From assembly GCA_003427395.1 (NCBI GenBank), contig BFEA01000486.1:610030-636149 (forward strand): 26,120 bases of DNA, read 5' to 3'. The notes below the pieces were generated by a model. It was not told the origin of the DNA. It saw nothing but the letters and a program-made list of their open reading frames with translations, and searched no databases. Origin of the DNA: Chara braunii (Eukaryota; Streptophyta; Charophyceae; Charales; Characeae). The translations under genes were made by a program, and so were the position numbers. The first letter of the stretch is position 1. Every line of letters starts with the position of its first letter. Shown here piece after piece: positions 1 through 9,693 of this stretch.

Positions 1-985
1 GCCCACTGCGTCCTCCGGGCTCATCTGCAGACCTCCTNGCACAAGTCGCTGTGGCAGCGCTTCCGCATGACTCACGCAGGAATGAATGAATGGCTGGGCG
101 CTGCCTCTTGATTTATACTTCAGAAACTCGTTGGTCTGCCCTTTGCCATCGGCCCTTGGTGCTTACAGTCCCCCTGTGGTACTTGCTGGACCNGACTGGG
201 ACTGACNGGACCTTCCGTTGACTGACTGTGGACTCCCCGCTATCCTACCGCTGTTGCACTGCTGTTGCACTGCGGTTTAGTCCACCACTTGCCTCACCAC
301 TTGANCACTTGACCACTTGCCCACTTGCCTACCTTCTAGAAGGTCTACANCTAAGCTTCCAGAACTCACTAAGACTCATACGCTATAGACCTACAGATCG
401 AACCCCTGCTGTCTATGGACCTACGACAGGTCTACCAACTGCCTACGAATACACAGGTCACAGGTTCAATTCTCCGGGTCTACACAGATACTGTACATGG
501 GTAGGGTGAGGTCTAGGGATCGAACCCTGGGTACTGCATCCGCTACTGCTAAAAGGTGAAAACCGTTTCATATTCCTTACCTGAAAAAAAAAAAAAAAAA
601 AAAGGACTATTCCTTACCTGTGCAATGATCCACACAGAATCAGTCTGAGGTTTATGCAGTTTTCTGAGCATTGCTGCTTGATGGTTTGATTAGCTGAGAC
701 TTCTGTGTTCGGAGTAAGATTGCTGTTTGCTTGCATGTGTCTAAGTCCCTATATGATGATTGATTGCTACGCAGAGTACTAACAGTGTTCTCACCCTATG
801 TTTTCTGCATACAGGAAAGGGGTAGTTTGGAAGTAGGGAACCACAGGGATAGGACTGAAATTGGACACCAGATGGACTTCTAGAAAGGCCAGGACGGACA
901 GGGACGTAAGTACAATTTGGCTGGTACCCCGTAGGGACTTTCCCGCGAATCGGGGGACCAACTGAGGTCCGATAGGCTTAACCAA
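1..985. other. Unassigned region with single-base Ns and a poly(A) tract
   Basis: No convincing gene is visible. Single Ns occur at 38, 193, 207, 305 and 350. A CACTTG-type short repeat surrounds the N at 305. An A-run of about 20 bases (584-603) lies between two copies of TATTCCTTACCTG (about 571-583 and 608-620). On the minus strand two sequences resemble a Pol III B box (GGTTCGATCCC at 516-526, GGTTCGATCT near 396-405), but no A box or cloverleaf could be drawn. Confidence 0.5.
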
Positions 986-992
986 TAGGCTA

Positions 993-1250
993 GTGCTTTG
1001 GGAAGCCTTGGAGTATTGGAGGCATTACCTCCTTGGCCGCCACTTCAAAGTCTATTCAGATCATCAGACTGCGCAGTGGATAAAGACCCAACCCAAACTC
1101 AACACTATGCCAACTTGATGGTACCAAGAAATCGATGTGTATCACTTTTAGTTGAGCACAAGAAAGATTGTTGCAATCACATTGCTGATGCTCTATCTCA
1201 TCACCTTGAGTATGTGAACTTTGTAGTCAAGTCTTTGGATAAGTTTCCAG
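993..1250 (+). pseudogene. Ty3/Gypsy RNase H relic
   Basis: Read in two frames, this stretch gives a typical end of a Ty3/Gypsy RNase H domain. First comes WEALEYWRHYLLGRHFKVYS, then DHQTAQWIKTQP. After an in-frame stop and a frameshift near 1150 comes EHKKDCCNHIADALS followed by HHLEYVNFVVKSLD. The pattern HYLLG, SDH, W-K-TQP and N-ADALS is diagnostic of retroelement RNase H with the adjoining connection. No RT lies upstream and no integrase was recognised downstream, so this is an isolated fragment. It differs in sequence from the RNase H of both larger elements in the window and probably comes from a third lineage. Confidence 0.75.
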
Positions 1251-1267
1251 TCTTCGCAAGTCCATAG

Positions 1268-2655
1268 TGGAGCAACCCCTAAGAACCCGGCTTTTAGGCC
1301 TATCTTCAGGTAGTTGCTGGCCGGTCTGGTTGCCAACCTGGTTTCCACATTCAAAATGGTATGCTGCTCTGCATACATGCGGAATGTGACCGGTTGTGTG
1401 TGTCTGACTGTGAGCCAGTGGGAGGCAATTTGCCCAAGAATTCTGGGCAAACAGCGATCACTTTGGATTCTTCAAATCACAAGCACGTCTGTTGTAGAAA
1501 TTTCAAGGAATGCAGCCAAGTCGCACCTTAAGATGTAGCCTCCCTATTATGAGATTCTCAGCAGGGCTGGTCCCTGGTTGGAGCGGGGGCCGCTCCCCCG
1601 ACCGGGACCCTGATGATCGAACCGGCCGGTCGACCGGCCTTCCAGGCCCCCGGTCGAACCCAGCGCATCATGTGGGGGGTACTGGGGAGTCACAGGCATG
1701 CCCGCGATTGCCCAGCCCTCGGGAGACCACTGCCTCCTTAATTAAAATAAAATAAAATAAAAACAGGGCCTTCTGGACCCTTCTTATTGAAAAGAACGGG
1801 CGGAGGATCTCCGCTGCTGATCTTCACTGCCATGCGGTCTTTTCAAGATGCGGGGTCCAACAGGCCCCGTTTTCAATTGGGCATCGTGTGGTCCAATGGA
1901 CCACGGACCAGATGTAATTGGCAGGTCCGGATGCATGTCCACCCTGAACCAGGAGGAAAGCAATATGCTGATGTAGTGGCTTTGCTGAGCTTATACGCTT
2001 CTGCGACATTCCTACGCTCTGGGGTAAAAGTTATCGCTTTGGGTTTCGGCTCGTGAAGCCAGAGTAATCATGCTGTCTGAAGTGCAAGCCCAAGAATGGA
2101 CCTCGTTCTACTACATGTTTCTGGACAGCTGCCAGGCAAGATACTTTTGGACTGATGACCCAAATGTAGAGAAAAACAAACAGAAAACGCTCTGCCTGCA
2201 CGACCCATAACTTTTTTGTTGCCGAGCTATACTCTGGAAGAGTTATAAGATTTGGCAAGGACATTCTCTCAACATATCTCGTTCAGTCTCTCGGGTGTCA
2301 ATATCTAATGGCATAATCCACGCTACCCTATGGTGCTGAATTGAAAGTTTTGTGCCACGGGGGGATCCAATAAGTAACCTTGTTTACTTGACCCCTCCAC
2401 CTGAAAGCCATATTGCCTTCCCCTGGGAACCCCCACCAAAAAAATCGTACCTTCAAAATTTTATTGCGGATTCTGACAGATCTCGAAGAGCAGAGTCGAA
2501 GTCCCGCCCCCCCAAAAAAAGAAATAAAAAATGGGCATTTATGCCATTTAAAAAAAAAGCGGTTTCCCGGTTCACCACCCCTGGGCCAGTCCAGCGCTGG
2601 CTGGACCGGCCAAGCTGAACCGGTCAGTCGCCGGCCCAGCCTTGATTCTCAGTAG
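1268..2655. other. Unassigned region; GC-rich repeat with A-rich tail
   Basis: No gene is assigned. 1593-1700 is a GC-rich stretch with several self-complementary CCGG and GGTCGACC blocks. It ends in CCAGCGCAT and is followed by a TAAAA-type tail at 1739-1764. The same core (ACCGGCC, GTCGACC, CCAGCGCAT) recurs at 17684-17760, so this is a repeat family. A 60-codon open stretch at 2028-2210 (+), rich in Trp, Tyr and Phe, looks protein-like but could not be identified. A third GC-rich patch built on GGACCGGCC lies at 2580-2640. Confidence 0.4.
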
Positions 2656-2658
2656 TTA

Positions 2659-2803
2659 AACCGCCAGTACCTTTCCCGTACATCGGCCGTGGGCCCTGCG
2701 CGCCAAGGGCAGCCGATGTATGTGGCCGTCGGCGGAGGCCGCATCGGGCCTCCGTGTTAACTGCCGAGCCTCAGCATTTTGGCTGGGAAAGGTACTGGTG
2801 GTT
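2659..2803. mobile_element. Short TIR element (MITE), copy 1
   Basis: This 145-bp element has terminal inverted repeats. The left end reads AACCGCCAGTACCTTTCCC and the right end is its reverse complement with one mismatch in 19. It is bounded by TA on both sides (2657-2658 and 2804-2805), the target duplication expected for Tc1/mariner-type transposition. The flanks would also fit TTAA, but copy 2 supports TA. The interior is GC-rich and has no ORF, so it is non-autonomous. Related ends occur at 5212/5430, 5641/14772 and 15402. The family is not one I can name; the ends do not match the canonical Stowaway CTCCCTCC. Confidence 0.8.
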
Positions 2804-4577
2804 TAAGCCTGTCTGGCAGTCTCAGGATTACTGAGACAGAGAGAAATCCCAGAAGGAAAAGGCTATCAGGCAGCTAAAACTCCCGAAAAGGAGCAATCAA
2901 TACTGCGGAGGGGTGTCCTTTGGATTGTTTGACTTGAGGATGGCACCGAACCGCACTGACGTTTCCCATAATGAATATTGAACCAGGCCCATAAAGTCCT
3001 GTTTTTCTTTATCTTTCAAAGACCATGTAAGACATCAGCATGTTGCTTGAAGCCTGATGAACTTCAGTGTTAAATCATGTTTTTCAGAAAAGAGCTTACC
3101 TGGACTTCAGTGGCCGCTGCATACACAGGAGAGACGAGTCGATGATAGCCACCCAGCCTTTTCCTTGAGGAGGCTGCCAGCCCAAGAAGAATCCCAACAC
3201 TGACCACAAGAAGATTGCGGGAAAACTTGAAGCCCCATGAACCACAAGTCTGATCACAACACAAGGTTGAAGAAACATCCAAAATATGCAAAACAAGGAC
3301 AACGAACAGATCATGTGCAAAAACCAATGTCAAACTTTAATAAGTAATAGCCCAGCGCACTCGTCAGAGAGGCAAGAGTCAGAAACAGAAAGGGAAGGAT
3401 GTCTGAAGGGGGTTCTGCAGGTTCAGATACTGAGTGGTTCACTTGGCATGCATCGTTGCAGCCAGGGTTATTGGGAATAATCCCACAACCTTTTCTTTTG
3501 ACAAAAGGGATAGTCACTGACATTATTGTAGGGAACCTGCAGTAGGGGCTGTCTGAGGGGGATCCTCCAAGATAGGATGGTCTGCGCCCCATAAATTAGT
3601 TGCTGACTGTAGATAGGTACCTGTTGTGAGTCCAGAAACCGAACTCTACAACACCCTGGACTTCAAAAAAAAAAAAAAAAAGAAGGATTTTAGACTCTTG
3701 ATCTGTTTGTCGACAGTTGCATGTATGTAGTACCTTAAAGCCACTTGGCGTTATGCACCTTTTTTTTTTGACACTCGACCTCTCCCATCGGGGGCCAGCA
3801 GCCCGGCTCACCACCACTAGTAGGACAAAGCAAATACATCACCAACACTTACCCACTCTTCTCCCATAGCCACGACTCTCCAAAGACATCTTCTCTAACT
3901 ACTTCAAGAAGATTACATCGTCAGGTAGCATTGATCACTTCTTGATACGAAGGATTAACCACAGCCACCACTTTCAACACAGCTTGAGATGCCACTAAAC
4001 TTTTAACTGAGAGCTCAATCGATCGCTTACAATCATACTTGCAACCGCACGGTGCACCATCCTGTGCAGTGCGCAGTACGGCGTGCGGCCTGGCACCTGC
4101 TTGTGTGCCATACCAGCAGCAGTTTCCCTTTTTCTTTTTTTTTTTGCTGTTTTTCAGACTTTTCTTTTTCTAGATACAGAGGAGTGCACCACCTAAGGAA
4201 CAGATCTTTTTCAAGTACAGTCATACAGATTTTTCTTTCCGCCAAATGGGACATTAGTAATAGCTTCAAATAGGTGTCTGGGACATCAGTCTTGACTCTT
4301 GACCTTTAGGTAGCGGCATTAGTTGTTTTTTTTTTTTTTTTCCATCCCACAACAAATCTTTGAAGGGGACGCAAATAACCATTGACCCAGGCATAGGACC
4401 CCTTTTTTTTTTGAGTGAATATTTCTCCCGTGCGCCACACCATGCGGGTCCGCTCGTGTGCCAAACGTGCGGAATTTTCTGTATGGCGTGCGCTTGCATA
4501 TATGCTTACAATAGCCATCTCGAACTATCGTCTATATAAGTTGACATCCACATTCAGGGGAGATTAACATAGCATTA

Positions 4578-4655
4578 CGGGAGGAGGAGTTTGGGAGGAG
4601 GGACAGAGAGGAGGAGGAGGAGGAAGAGGAGGAGGCGAGGGGAGAGAGGGAGGGA
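4578..4655 (+). repeat. Homopurine (GAGGAG) tract
   Basis: Nearly uninterrupted purines on the plus strand, built from GAGGAG and GGGA units. Such tracts can form triplex DNA and usually vary in length. Confidence 0.85.
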
Positions 4656-4839
4656 TTGTCTCACCGGCAGATGATAATGCGGGAGGCATCCGTCAAATTG
4701 CACATTAATCTTGCTTTTTTTTCAACTCACTTCGGAGGGAGTATAGGTCACCACATCATTCTGCTTTCAAATACACCGTGCCGGCCTTGATTTGGCACAA
4801 AGAGGGCTACTAGATTGTCGCATTGGCAGCCACAATTGG

Positions 4840-4903
4840 TCCTCAGAAGGGTCCCTCTCAAGCATCCAACAACTGTCCTCAGAAGGGTCCCTCTCAAGCA
4901 TCC
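4840..4903 (+). repeat. 36-bp tandem duplication
   Basis: The word TCCTCAGAAGGGTCCCTCTC followed by AAGCATCC occurs at 4840 and again at 4876, giving a period of 36. The second copy is incomplete at its end. Confidence 0.9.
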
Positions 4904-5211
4904 CAGCGGACATCCAGGATGCGTACACAGGTGACCATACTGCCTACATCTATAGCACCACGGTCTGTTTTTGTGGACCATATATATCATGTAATCCTCT
5001 CCTCCCACTCCACAATGAGCAACATCATCCACCAGGCAGGATTTATCTTCAAGAAAGTTAAGGGCTAGCTACGTGACCATTCTCTCTTTTGACCTTCACA
5101 TTTCCAAACATCCCACTTAAGCAGGGTAGTGCTCCCAGTATCTTCCAGATAGACTGTGAAGATCCCACCCTCAGTTCTGATTGAAGTTACAAAAAAAAGA
5201 AAAAAGGGTTC

Positions 5212-5430
5212 AAGCCACCGCTACCTTTCCCGAGCAAAAGTTGAGAATAAAAAATGCAACAATCCGGGTCCTTCCGATGAACAGTGCTACTTGGCCAAAC
5301 TGGCTGGTGGCGCCAGCCAAAAGGAAAAGAAATTGTCCCAATGGCATTTTTTAATTTTTTTTTCCTTTTTTTCCCTGACGTGCAGGTGAAATCCGCTTCA
5401 GCAAAAAGAGGCTTGGAGGTATTGGTGGTT
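5212..5430. mobile_element. Diverged TIR element, copy 4 of the family (probable)
   Basis: The left end reads AAGCCACCGCTACCTTTCCC. The right end, read on the minus strand, is AACCACCAATACCTCC. The shared core CCACC-nn-TACCT matches the ends of the element at 2659-2803. The interior contains a CTGGCTGGTGGCGCCAGCC palindrome followed by AAAAGGAAAAG. A similar block occurs, inverted, in the element starting at 15402. The terminal duplication is not clear, so the exact boundaries are uncertain. Confidence 0.5.
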
Positions 5431-5605
5431 TTAGCAAGGGCAGCCAGGCCTCCAGCCTGCAATTTCAGGAAGAGGCCCGCCAATGTGCCCACTAATGCAA
5501 CCTTCCTGAGGTTCATCCTGAAAGATTACTATAATTTTTCTTTTTCTTCTCATGTTGCCTTACAATATGATCAATAAGCTGACCGCCCCCAGGCATTAGT
5601 TTCAG

Positions 5606-5640
5606 TTGGACCATTTCCCGATCTATGTGAGTCATCCTTA
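5606..5640 (-). pseudogene. U6 snRNA-like sequence, 3' part
   Basis: Read on the minus strand from 5640 this gives TAAGGATGACTCACATAGAT followed by CGGGAAATGGTCCAA. It matches the 3' third of U6 snRNA (AAGGATGAC, then a GAAATGGTCCAA block) with several substitutions. There is no terminal T run after GGTCCAA, so it is probably a pseudogene. The 5' part lies at 14773-14839, separated by a TIR element and by Gypsy-1. Joined across the TA duplication, the two parts give about 99 nt, close to the normal U6 length. Confidence 0.85.
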
Positions 5641-5678
5641 AACCACCAGTAATTGCTAAAGTTGTGCCCGTTAACAAG
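5641..5678. mobile_element. TIR element copy 2, left part
   Basis: Begins AACCACCAGTAATTG directly after TA (5639-5640). Its partner end lies at 14758-14772. The two ends match at 14 of the first 15 positions. The element is split by Gypsy-1, whose CAAG duplication occupies 5675-5678. Left and right parts together measure about 151 bp, close to the 145 bp of copy 1. Confidence 0.85.
5675..5678. repeat. Target-site duplication of Gypsy-1 (left)
   Basis: CAAG directly before the TG of the left LTR, repeated at 14656-14659 directly after the CA of the right LTR. With the preceding A it could be read as a 5-bp ACAAG duplication that shares the last base of the right LTR. Confidence 0.85.
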
Positions 5679-6687
5679 TGCAAGGAATATGAACAGAAGC
5701 GAGATGACAATATTCAGATTGCACAATCACATTGATAGCCAGATCGTATCACAGTGTTCAGAGAGTAGCATTGCACCAATATGACACCAATAGAGAATAG
5801 TAGCACTGAAAGCCAATGTCNTAGAGAATAGTAGCACTGAAAGCCAATGTCAATGAGAGCTTGCTCTCGCCACCACCAACATATGTATCCAGTCCCTATC
5901 TCCCTACTTGGCGCTCGGCGCCCAGCCTGCTCCCTACACAGCTACTACTAGCCCACTAATTGACAATGCAACTGTTGACGTCAGCAGCCACTCGCTCATG
6001 CAGAACCATCGCCAATACCAGGTATGTGCCCTCACATCATCATCATCATCACCATCCTTCTCTCTCTCTCCCTTGACTCTCTCCCACATCTTCCCTGTAT
6101 ACACCCAAAGACCACCCCTGCGCCTCACTGTACATCCAAGCCCTACCAGCTATGGAGGCTGGGCTATGGCGCTGCCCTCAGCAGCGCCCTGCTCCCTGCA
6201 CGACCGCACGTGCTCGCACCTCGCCTCTCAGCGCTAGCAGCAGCCCGCGAGCTTCAGCTCCAGCAGCGCTACCGCCAGCATGCGAGTGCCCGAAGGCAGC
6301 GAGCTCTTTCCTATATGGAAAGAGCCTGCCTCATTCGGCAGCCTGACTGGCCTGGCCTGGGCCCAGAAGCTTCCGGTAGGCCCCAGGATGCTGCGCCTCT
6401 GATGCAGCTACTAGGCCTCATTCGGTTGGGCCTCCCAACTGTCTGTGTATGAGGCTGCGAATCTCGCCCAAGGCCTGTGCTTTCGGAAAGGCCTAGAAGG
6501 CCTGGGAATTTCCACGCTGCTCGGCCTGTGTTTCCCTTCAACCAACTGGCGCGACGAAACTGCCTGGACCCCAAATATGAAATTGACAGCAAAGGGCCTC
6601 TCGTAATTTGTTTGGCCCGCCTTCACTTAGGGCGGGCACATTTGCTGCAGGGGGCCCTTAGGCCTGCCAAGGACCCATATCCTCGCA
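5679..6687 (-). repeat. Gypsy-1 3' LTR
   Basis: A 1,009-bp LTR beginning TGCAAGGAATATG on the plus strand and ending CCTCGCA. It is highly similar to 13624-14655. By eye about two dozen substitutions separate the copies, plus small indels. It contains five CAT units (6035-6049) where the other LTR has 18. It also contains an N at 5821 flanked by a 30-bp duplication absent from the other LTR, which is probably an assembly fault. A TTTCC-TATAT-GGAAA palindrome (about 6308-6324) may hold the TATA box. The ORFs running through it are not genes. Confidence 0.95.
6035..6049 (+). repeat. (CAT)5 microsatellite in the 3' LTR
   Basis: Five pure CAT units followed by CAC and CAT. The paired LTR has 18 units at 13966-14019, so the two arrays have diverged since insertion. 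Confidence 0.95.
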
Positions 6688-6700
6688 TTCCCTCCTCCTG
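6688..6700 (-). promoter_or_regulatory. Gypsy-1 polypurine tract
   Basis: Read on the minus strand, AGGAGGAGGGAA abuts the first TG of the 3' LTR. This is the plus-strand primer site for reverse transcription and lies exactly where a polypurine tract is expected. Confidence 0.9.
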
Positions 6701-6727
6701 TACTTCGATAGTCCTCTGAGAAGTTTT

Positions 6728-7735
6728 CTATTCTGCAGGCATCTTCCCTTTAAGATCTCTTTCGTAGCCTGCAATGACTTGTGGTGCAGTTCTCATGAGT
6801 TCTTCTCTAGTGAACCACCGATCTTCGCTGGGGTCCAGATGATGTCTGAATCTGGCCCCGTATTGCATTTTTGGCTTAGGAGGGCGGCCTCTGCCCGGTG
6901 GTCGATGAACAGGCATCAGACGATGCTCCATGATCTGGTCGATGTCCACTTCGCCATCCATGGTTGGGGGCAGCATTGATCGTCTGGAAGGAAACTGTAC
7001 AGTTTCTGCGAAAGGTGCCAGTTTGGATGCGTGAAAAACAGGCTGTGTCCGTAGATGAGGTGGGACGCGAATCACATAAGAAGGTCCATCCAACTGTTCC
7101 CCCACTATGCCCAGGACCTCCCAGGGACCGAAATACTGTGGCATTAGTTTCCTAGATATTCCTAGTTCCTGTCCCAGTTCAGATGACTTTACCCAGACCT
7201 TTTCCCCTACTTGAAAGTTAGAAGGTCGTCTGTGTTTATTCTCAGATGCAATCATAGCATCCTGAGATTTCCTCATGTGCTCAACGGTCTGCTGCAACAT
7301 CTGTTCGTATGTGAGAGCAAATTCTATGCTACCAGGTGCTGCAGTAATCTGTTTTTCAGGTAGTAGGAAGTCGAGGGCGGAACGGGGCTTCCAACCAAGA
7401 TGCAGTTGGTTGGGGGTCATGCCAGTAGCACTATGTACTGCGTTGTTGTACAGGGTGGCGACGAGAGGTAGTTTCTCGTCCCAGTCATCCTGGCTTGGCT
7501 TAATGTAGTGTCTTAGTAAATGTTGCACTACTCTGTTCATCTGTTCCGCTTGTCCATTTGACTCAGGGTGATTCCCTGATGTCATTTGCAGTCCGGTTCC
7601 CATCTGTTGGGCCGTGTTCTGCCACAGTTCGCTCGTAATCCCTATCATTGACGATAGACTTAGGTAAACCAAAGTCTCGTACCCAGTTGTCCATGAACAA
7701 CCTGATGACATATCGATTTTAGCAGTCTCAGGCAT
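6728..7735 (-). pseudogene. Gypsy-1 integrase core, C-terminal domain and chromodomain
   Basis: This 335-residue frame holds the C-terminal two thirds of the integrase, which inserts element cDNA into chromatin. Visible motifs are NHPESNGQAEQMNR (about residues 54-67), which carries the catalytic Glu, a GPF-type module around YFGPWEVLGIVG (about 200) with FHASKLAPF after it, and a chromodomain-like tail (about 262-320) including EDRWFTREEL. The second catalytic Asp (NDRD) is not in this frame. It is encoded at about 7638-7652 in another frame, bracketed by two frameshifts (near 7715 and 7645) that restore the reading. The first Asp lies in the preceding fragment. A chromodomain is known to guide such elements toward marked chromatin. 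Confidence 0.9.
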
Positions 7736-7770
7736 GGCGATCAGTCTTGCATACTTAGAAAAGCGGTCTA

Positions 7771-8118
7771 CTATACGAAGATGTCTCTTTTCCCAGACCT
7801 GCTGGTCACAAGAGTATCCATGAAGTCCATGGAGACACTCTGACCAGGACCTTCAGGAATCGGCAACGACTTGATGAGCCCAAGCGGAGCCTGAGTCCTA
7901 GGCTTGTCACGTTGACAGACCTGACAGGTTTCGACGTACTTCTTGGCATCTTCCATCATAGAAGGCCACCAGAACTTTTGTACTAAGTTAGCTGAAGTTT
8001 TCCTATAACCGAAATGACCAGTTGCATCGTGACATTCCCCTAAAAATAAACTACGCAAAGACTCGCTACTGGGAACACAGTCTTTTATTCCCTGCCTTTT
8101 CAAGAAACAGCAAGCCAT
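7771..8118 (-). pseudogene. Gypsy-1 integrase, zinc-binding N-terminus and first catalytic Asp
   Basis: This 115-residue frame has the H2C2 zinc-binding motif: His in ECHDATGHFG, then CQVCQRDK about 30 residues later. It also has the VSMDFMDTL motif with the first catalytic Asp. The frame ends prematurely at KRDIFV with a TAG. The downstream reading VDRFSKYARL continues in the next frame, consistent with loss of one base near 7770. It would be fused to RT upstream and to the integrase core downstream in an intact polyprotein. Confidence 0.9.
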
Positions 8119-8142
8119 CTACCATCGTAAATTCGTCAGAAG

Positions 8143-8430
8143 TTACCTTATCCTCCTCTTGAACTTACGGATTATCTCAGACATAACTGCATCTTGTTTG
8201 TAGGCCTCCACCAAAGATCGAGTTAGATCATTAGATATGCCAAATTCAGTCACTAGCGCGCCCAGGTAATCTGCCCGATGTGAAAGTGCATCAACTACCT
8301 TGTTGTACTCTCCCTTGATTGGATCAAGTTGATAGTCATACATGTTTATCACTTGAATCCATCGTTTGAGTGCGTCAGAGAGTACCGGTTGTGTTTTGAT
8401 CCAGCGCGGGGTCTCGTGATCAGATCTCAC
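8143..8430 (-). pseudogene. Gypsy-1 RNase H, C-terminal part
   Basis: Continues RNase H with RSDHETPRWIKTQPVLSDAL, then INMYDYQLDPIKGEYNKVVD and ALSHRADYLGAL. It is in the same frame as the RT fragment. Two stop codons lie between them (about 8476 and 8463), both at positions where Trp would be expected (ALY*ALVH*RHYLLG). The fragment ends in a stop before the zinc-binding N-terminus of integrase. Confidence 0.9.
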
Positions 8431-8475
8431 ATAAAAGAATCTGCCAAGGAGATAGTGTCTCTAGTGGACCAGCGC

Positions 8476-9678
8476 TCAATAAAGGGCGTAGAGCTCACGC
8501 TCGTAGGTAGACCTGGCTAGTTTCTGAGATGGCATCTTTTTGCTCATGTACTTGATAGGTCTCAACTTGGGCCCCTCCTTTTGCGCAAGGACCGCGCCTA
8601 TGCCATATTGGCTGGCGTCTGTGCTCATTACAAATGGCTTATCAGGATCCGAAAGTTCAAGAACCTCATAGTGTGTCAGGGCATACTTCAGTTTCCTTAA
8701 GGCCGCCTCACACTCTTCAGTCCACTCCCAAGGGGTGTCCAGTTGAGTTAGATCTGTTAATGGGGAAGCTATAGTACTATAGTTCTTTACAAACAGACGA
8801 TAGTAGCCCGTCATCCCCCAAAACGATCTGACCTCAGTAACAGTCTGAGGTCTGGGCCAGTCACGTATGCTGGCCACCTTGGCATCATCCGTCCTCAATC
8901 TATTCGCTGAGATTTCATGACTCAAGTACAAGATCTTGGTGCGACCGAACTCGTATTTCTCCAAGTTAACCTTGCACTGGTGTTGTCTAAGGAGATCTAG
9001 CACTATTTTCAAGTGCTCAGCGTGCTCCTCTACAGTCCTACTAAAGATAAGAATATCGTCGAGGTACACGACGATAAACTTGTCTAAGTACTCATGAAAT
9101 ATCCTATTCATCGCGTGCTGGAACGTACCAGGTGCATTGCATAGGCCAAAGGACATCACCACAAACTTGTACAGACCATACCTGGTCTGAAATGCGGTTT
9201 TGTGTTGGTCCTCAGGTCTAATGGCAATTTGATGGTATCCGAACTTCAGATCTAGCTTGGTGAAGTACCGACATCCCTGCACTCTATCCAAGAGGTCGTC
9301 GATGCGGGGTATGGGCTCCACGTTCTTAACAGTGATGGCATTGAGCCCCCTATAGTCAATGCACATCCTCAGGGTACCTCCCTTCTTTGGGACAAATAAG
9401 ACTGCCACACTGTAAGGGGAGGTAGTAGGCCGAATCCATCCCTTTTCTGTGAACTCCTTGAGCTGGCGGCGGAGCTCATCCAACTCCGCAGGAGACATCC
9501 TATAGGTGCATCCTCTAGGTACCTTACTACCTGGGACAACCTCTATCGCATGGACCACCTTCCTTTCTACCACGCCTGTGGGCTCCACAAAAAGGTCTGA
9601 ATATGTTGCGACGACTGATTCTATCTCTGGGGGTGTTTTAACGGCCTCCCCTTTCTCAGAGACAAAGACTAGATACAT
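8476..9678 (-). pseudogene. Gypsy-1 reverse transcriptase and N-terminal RNase H
   Basis: The longest open frame of the window (400 residues). RT motifs in order: GWIRPTTSPYSVAVLFVPKK (about 80-99), RMCIDYRGLN (104-113), FTKLDLKFGYHQI (139-151), FGLCNAPGTFQ (177-187) and the catalytic VVYLDDIL (203-210, YLDD intact). RNase H follows with STDASQYGIGAVL (Asp354) and YERELYALY (Glu394). It copies element RNA into DNA in the cytoplasmic particle. This part alone looks undamaged, but stops on both sides isolate it from protease and integrase. The listed Met is only the first in the frame; the real protein would be cut from a polyprotein. Confidence 0.95.
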
Positions 9679-9693
9679 GCCCTCCTCGCGATT

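Larger units (their letters stand above)
2810..5210. other. Unassigned region with low-complexity patches
   Basis: No gene is supported. Visible structures are A/T homopolymers near 3666-3681, 3760-3770, 4135-4146, 4325-4340 and 4401-4411, two patches dense in GTGC/GCAC words (4040-4110 and 4425-4495), a homopurine tract (4578-4655) and a 36-bp tandem duplication (4840-4903). On the minus strand around 3100-3330 there is an open stretch ending in CAG|GTAAGC, a good splice-donor match, which could be a host exon edge. This is weak evidence. Confidence 0.4.

Noticed and set aside
395-526. tRNA gene or tRNA-derived SINE on the minus strand
   Set aside because: B-box-like words are present, but no A box at the right spacing and no cloverleaf could be found.
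6779-7508. Plus-strand ORFs opposite integrase
   Set aside because: Shadows of the minus-strand integrase frame.
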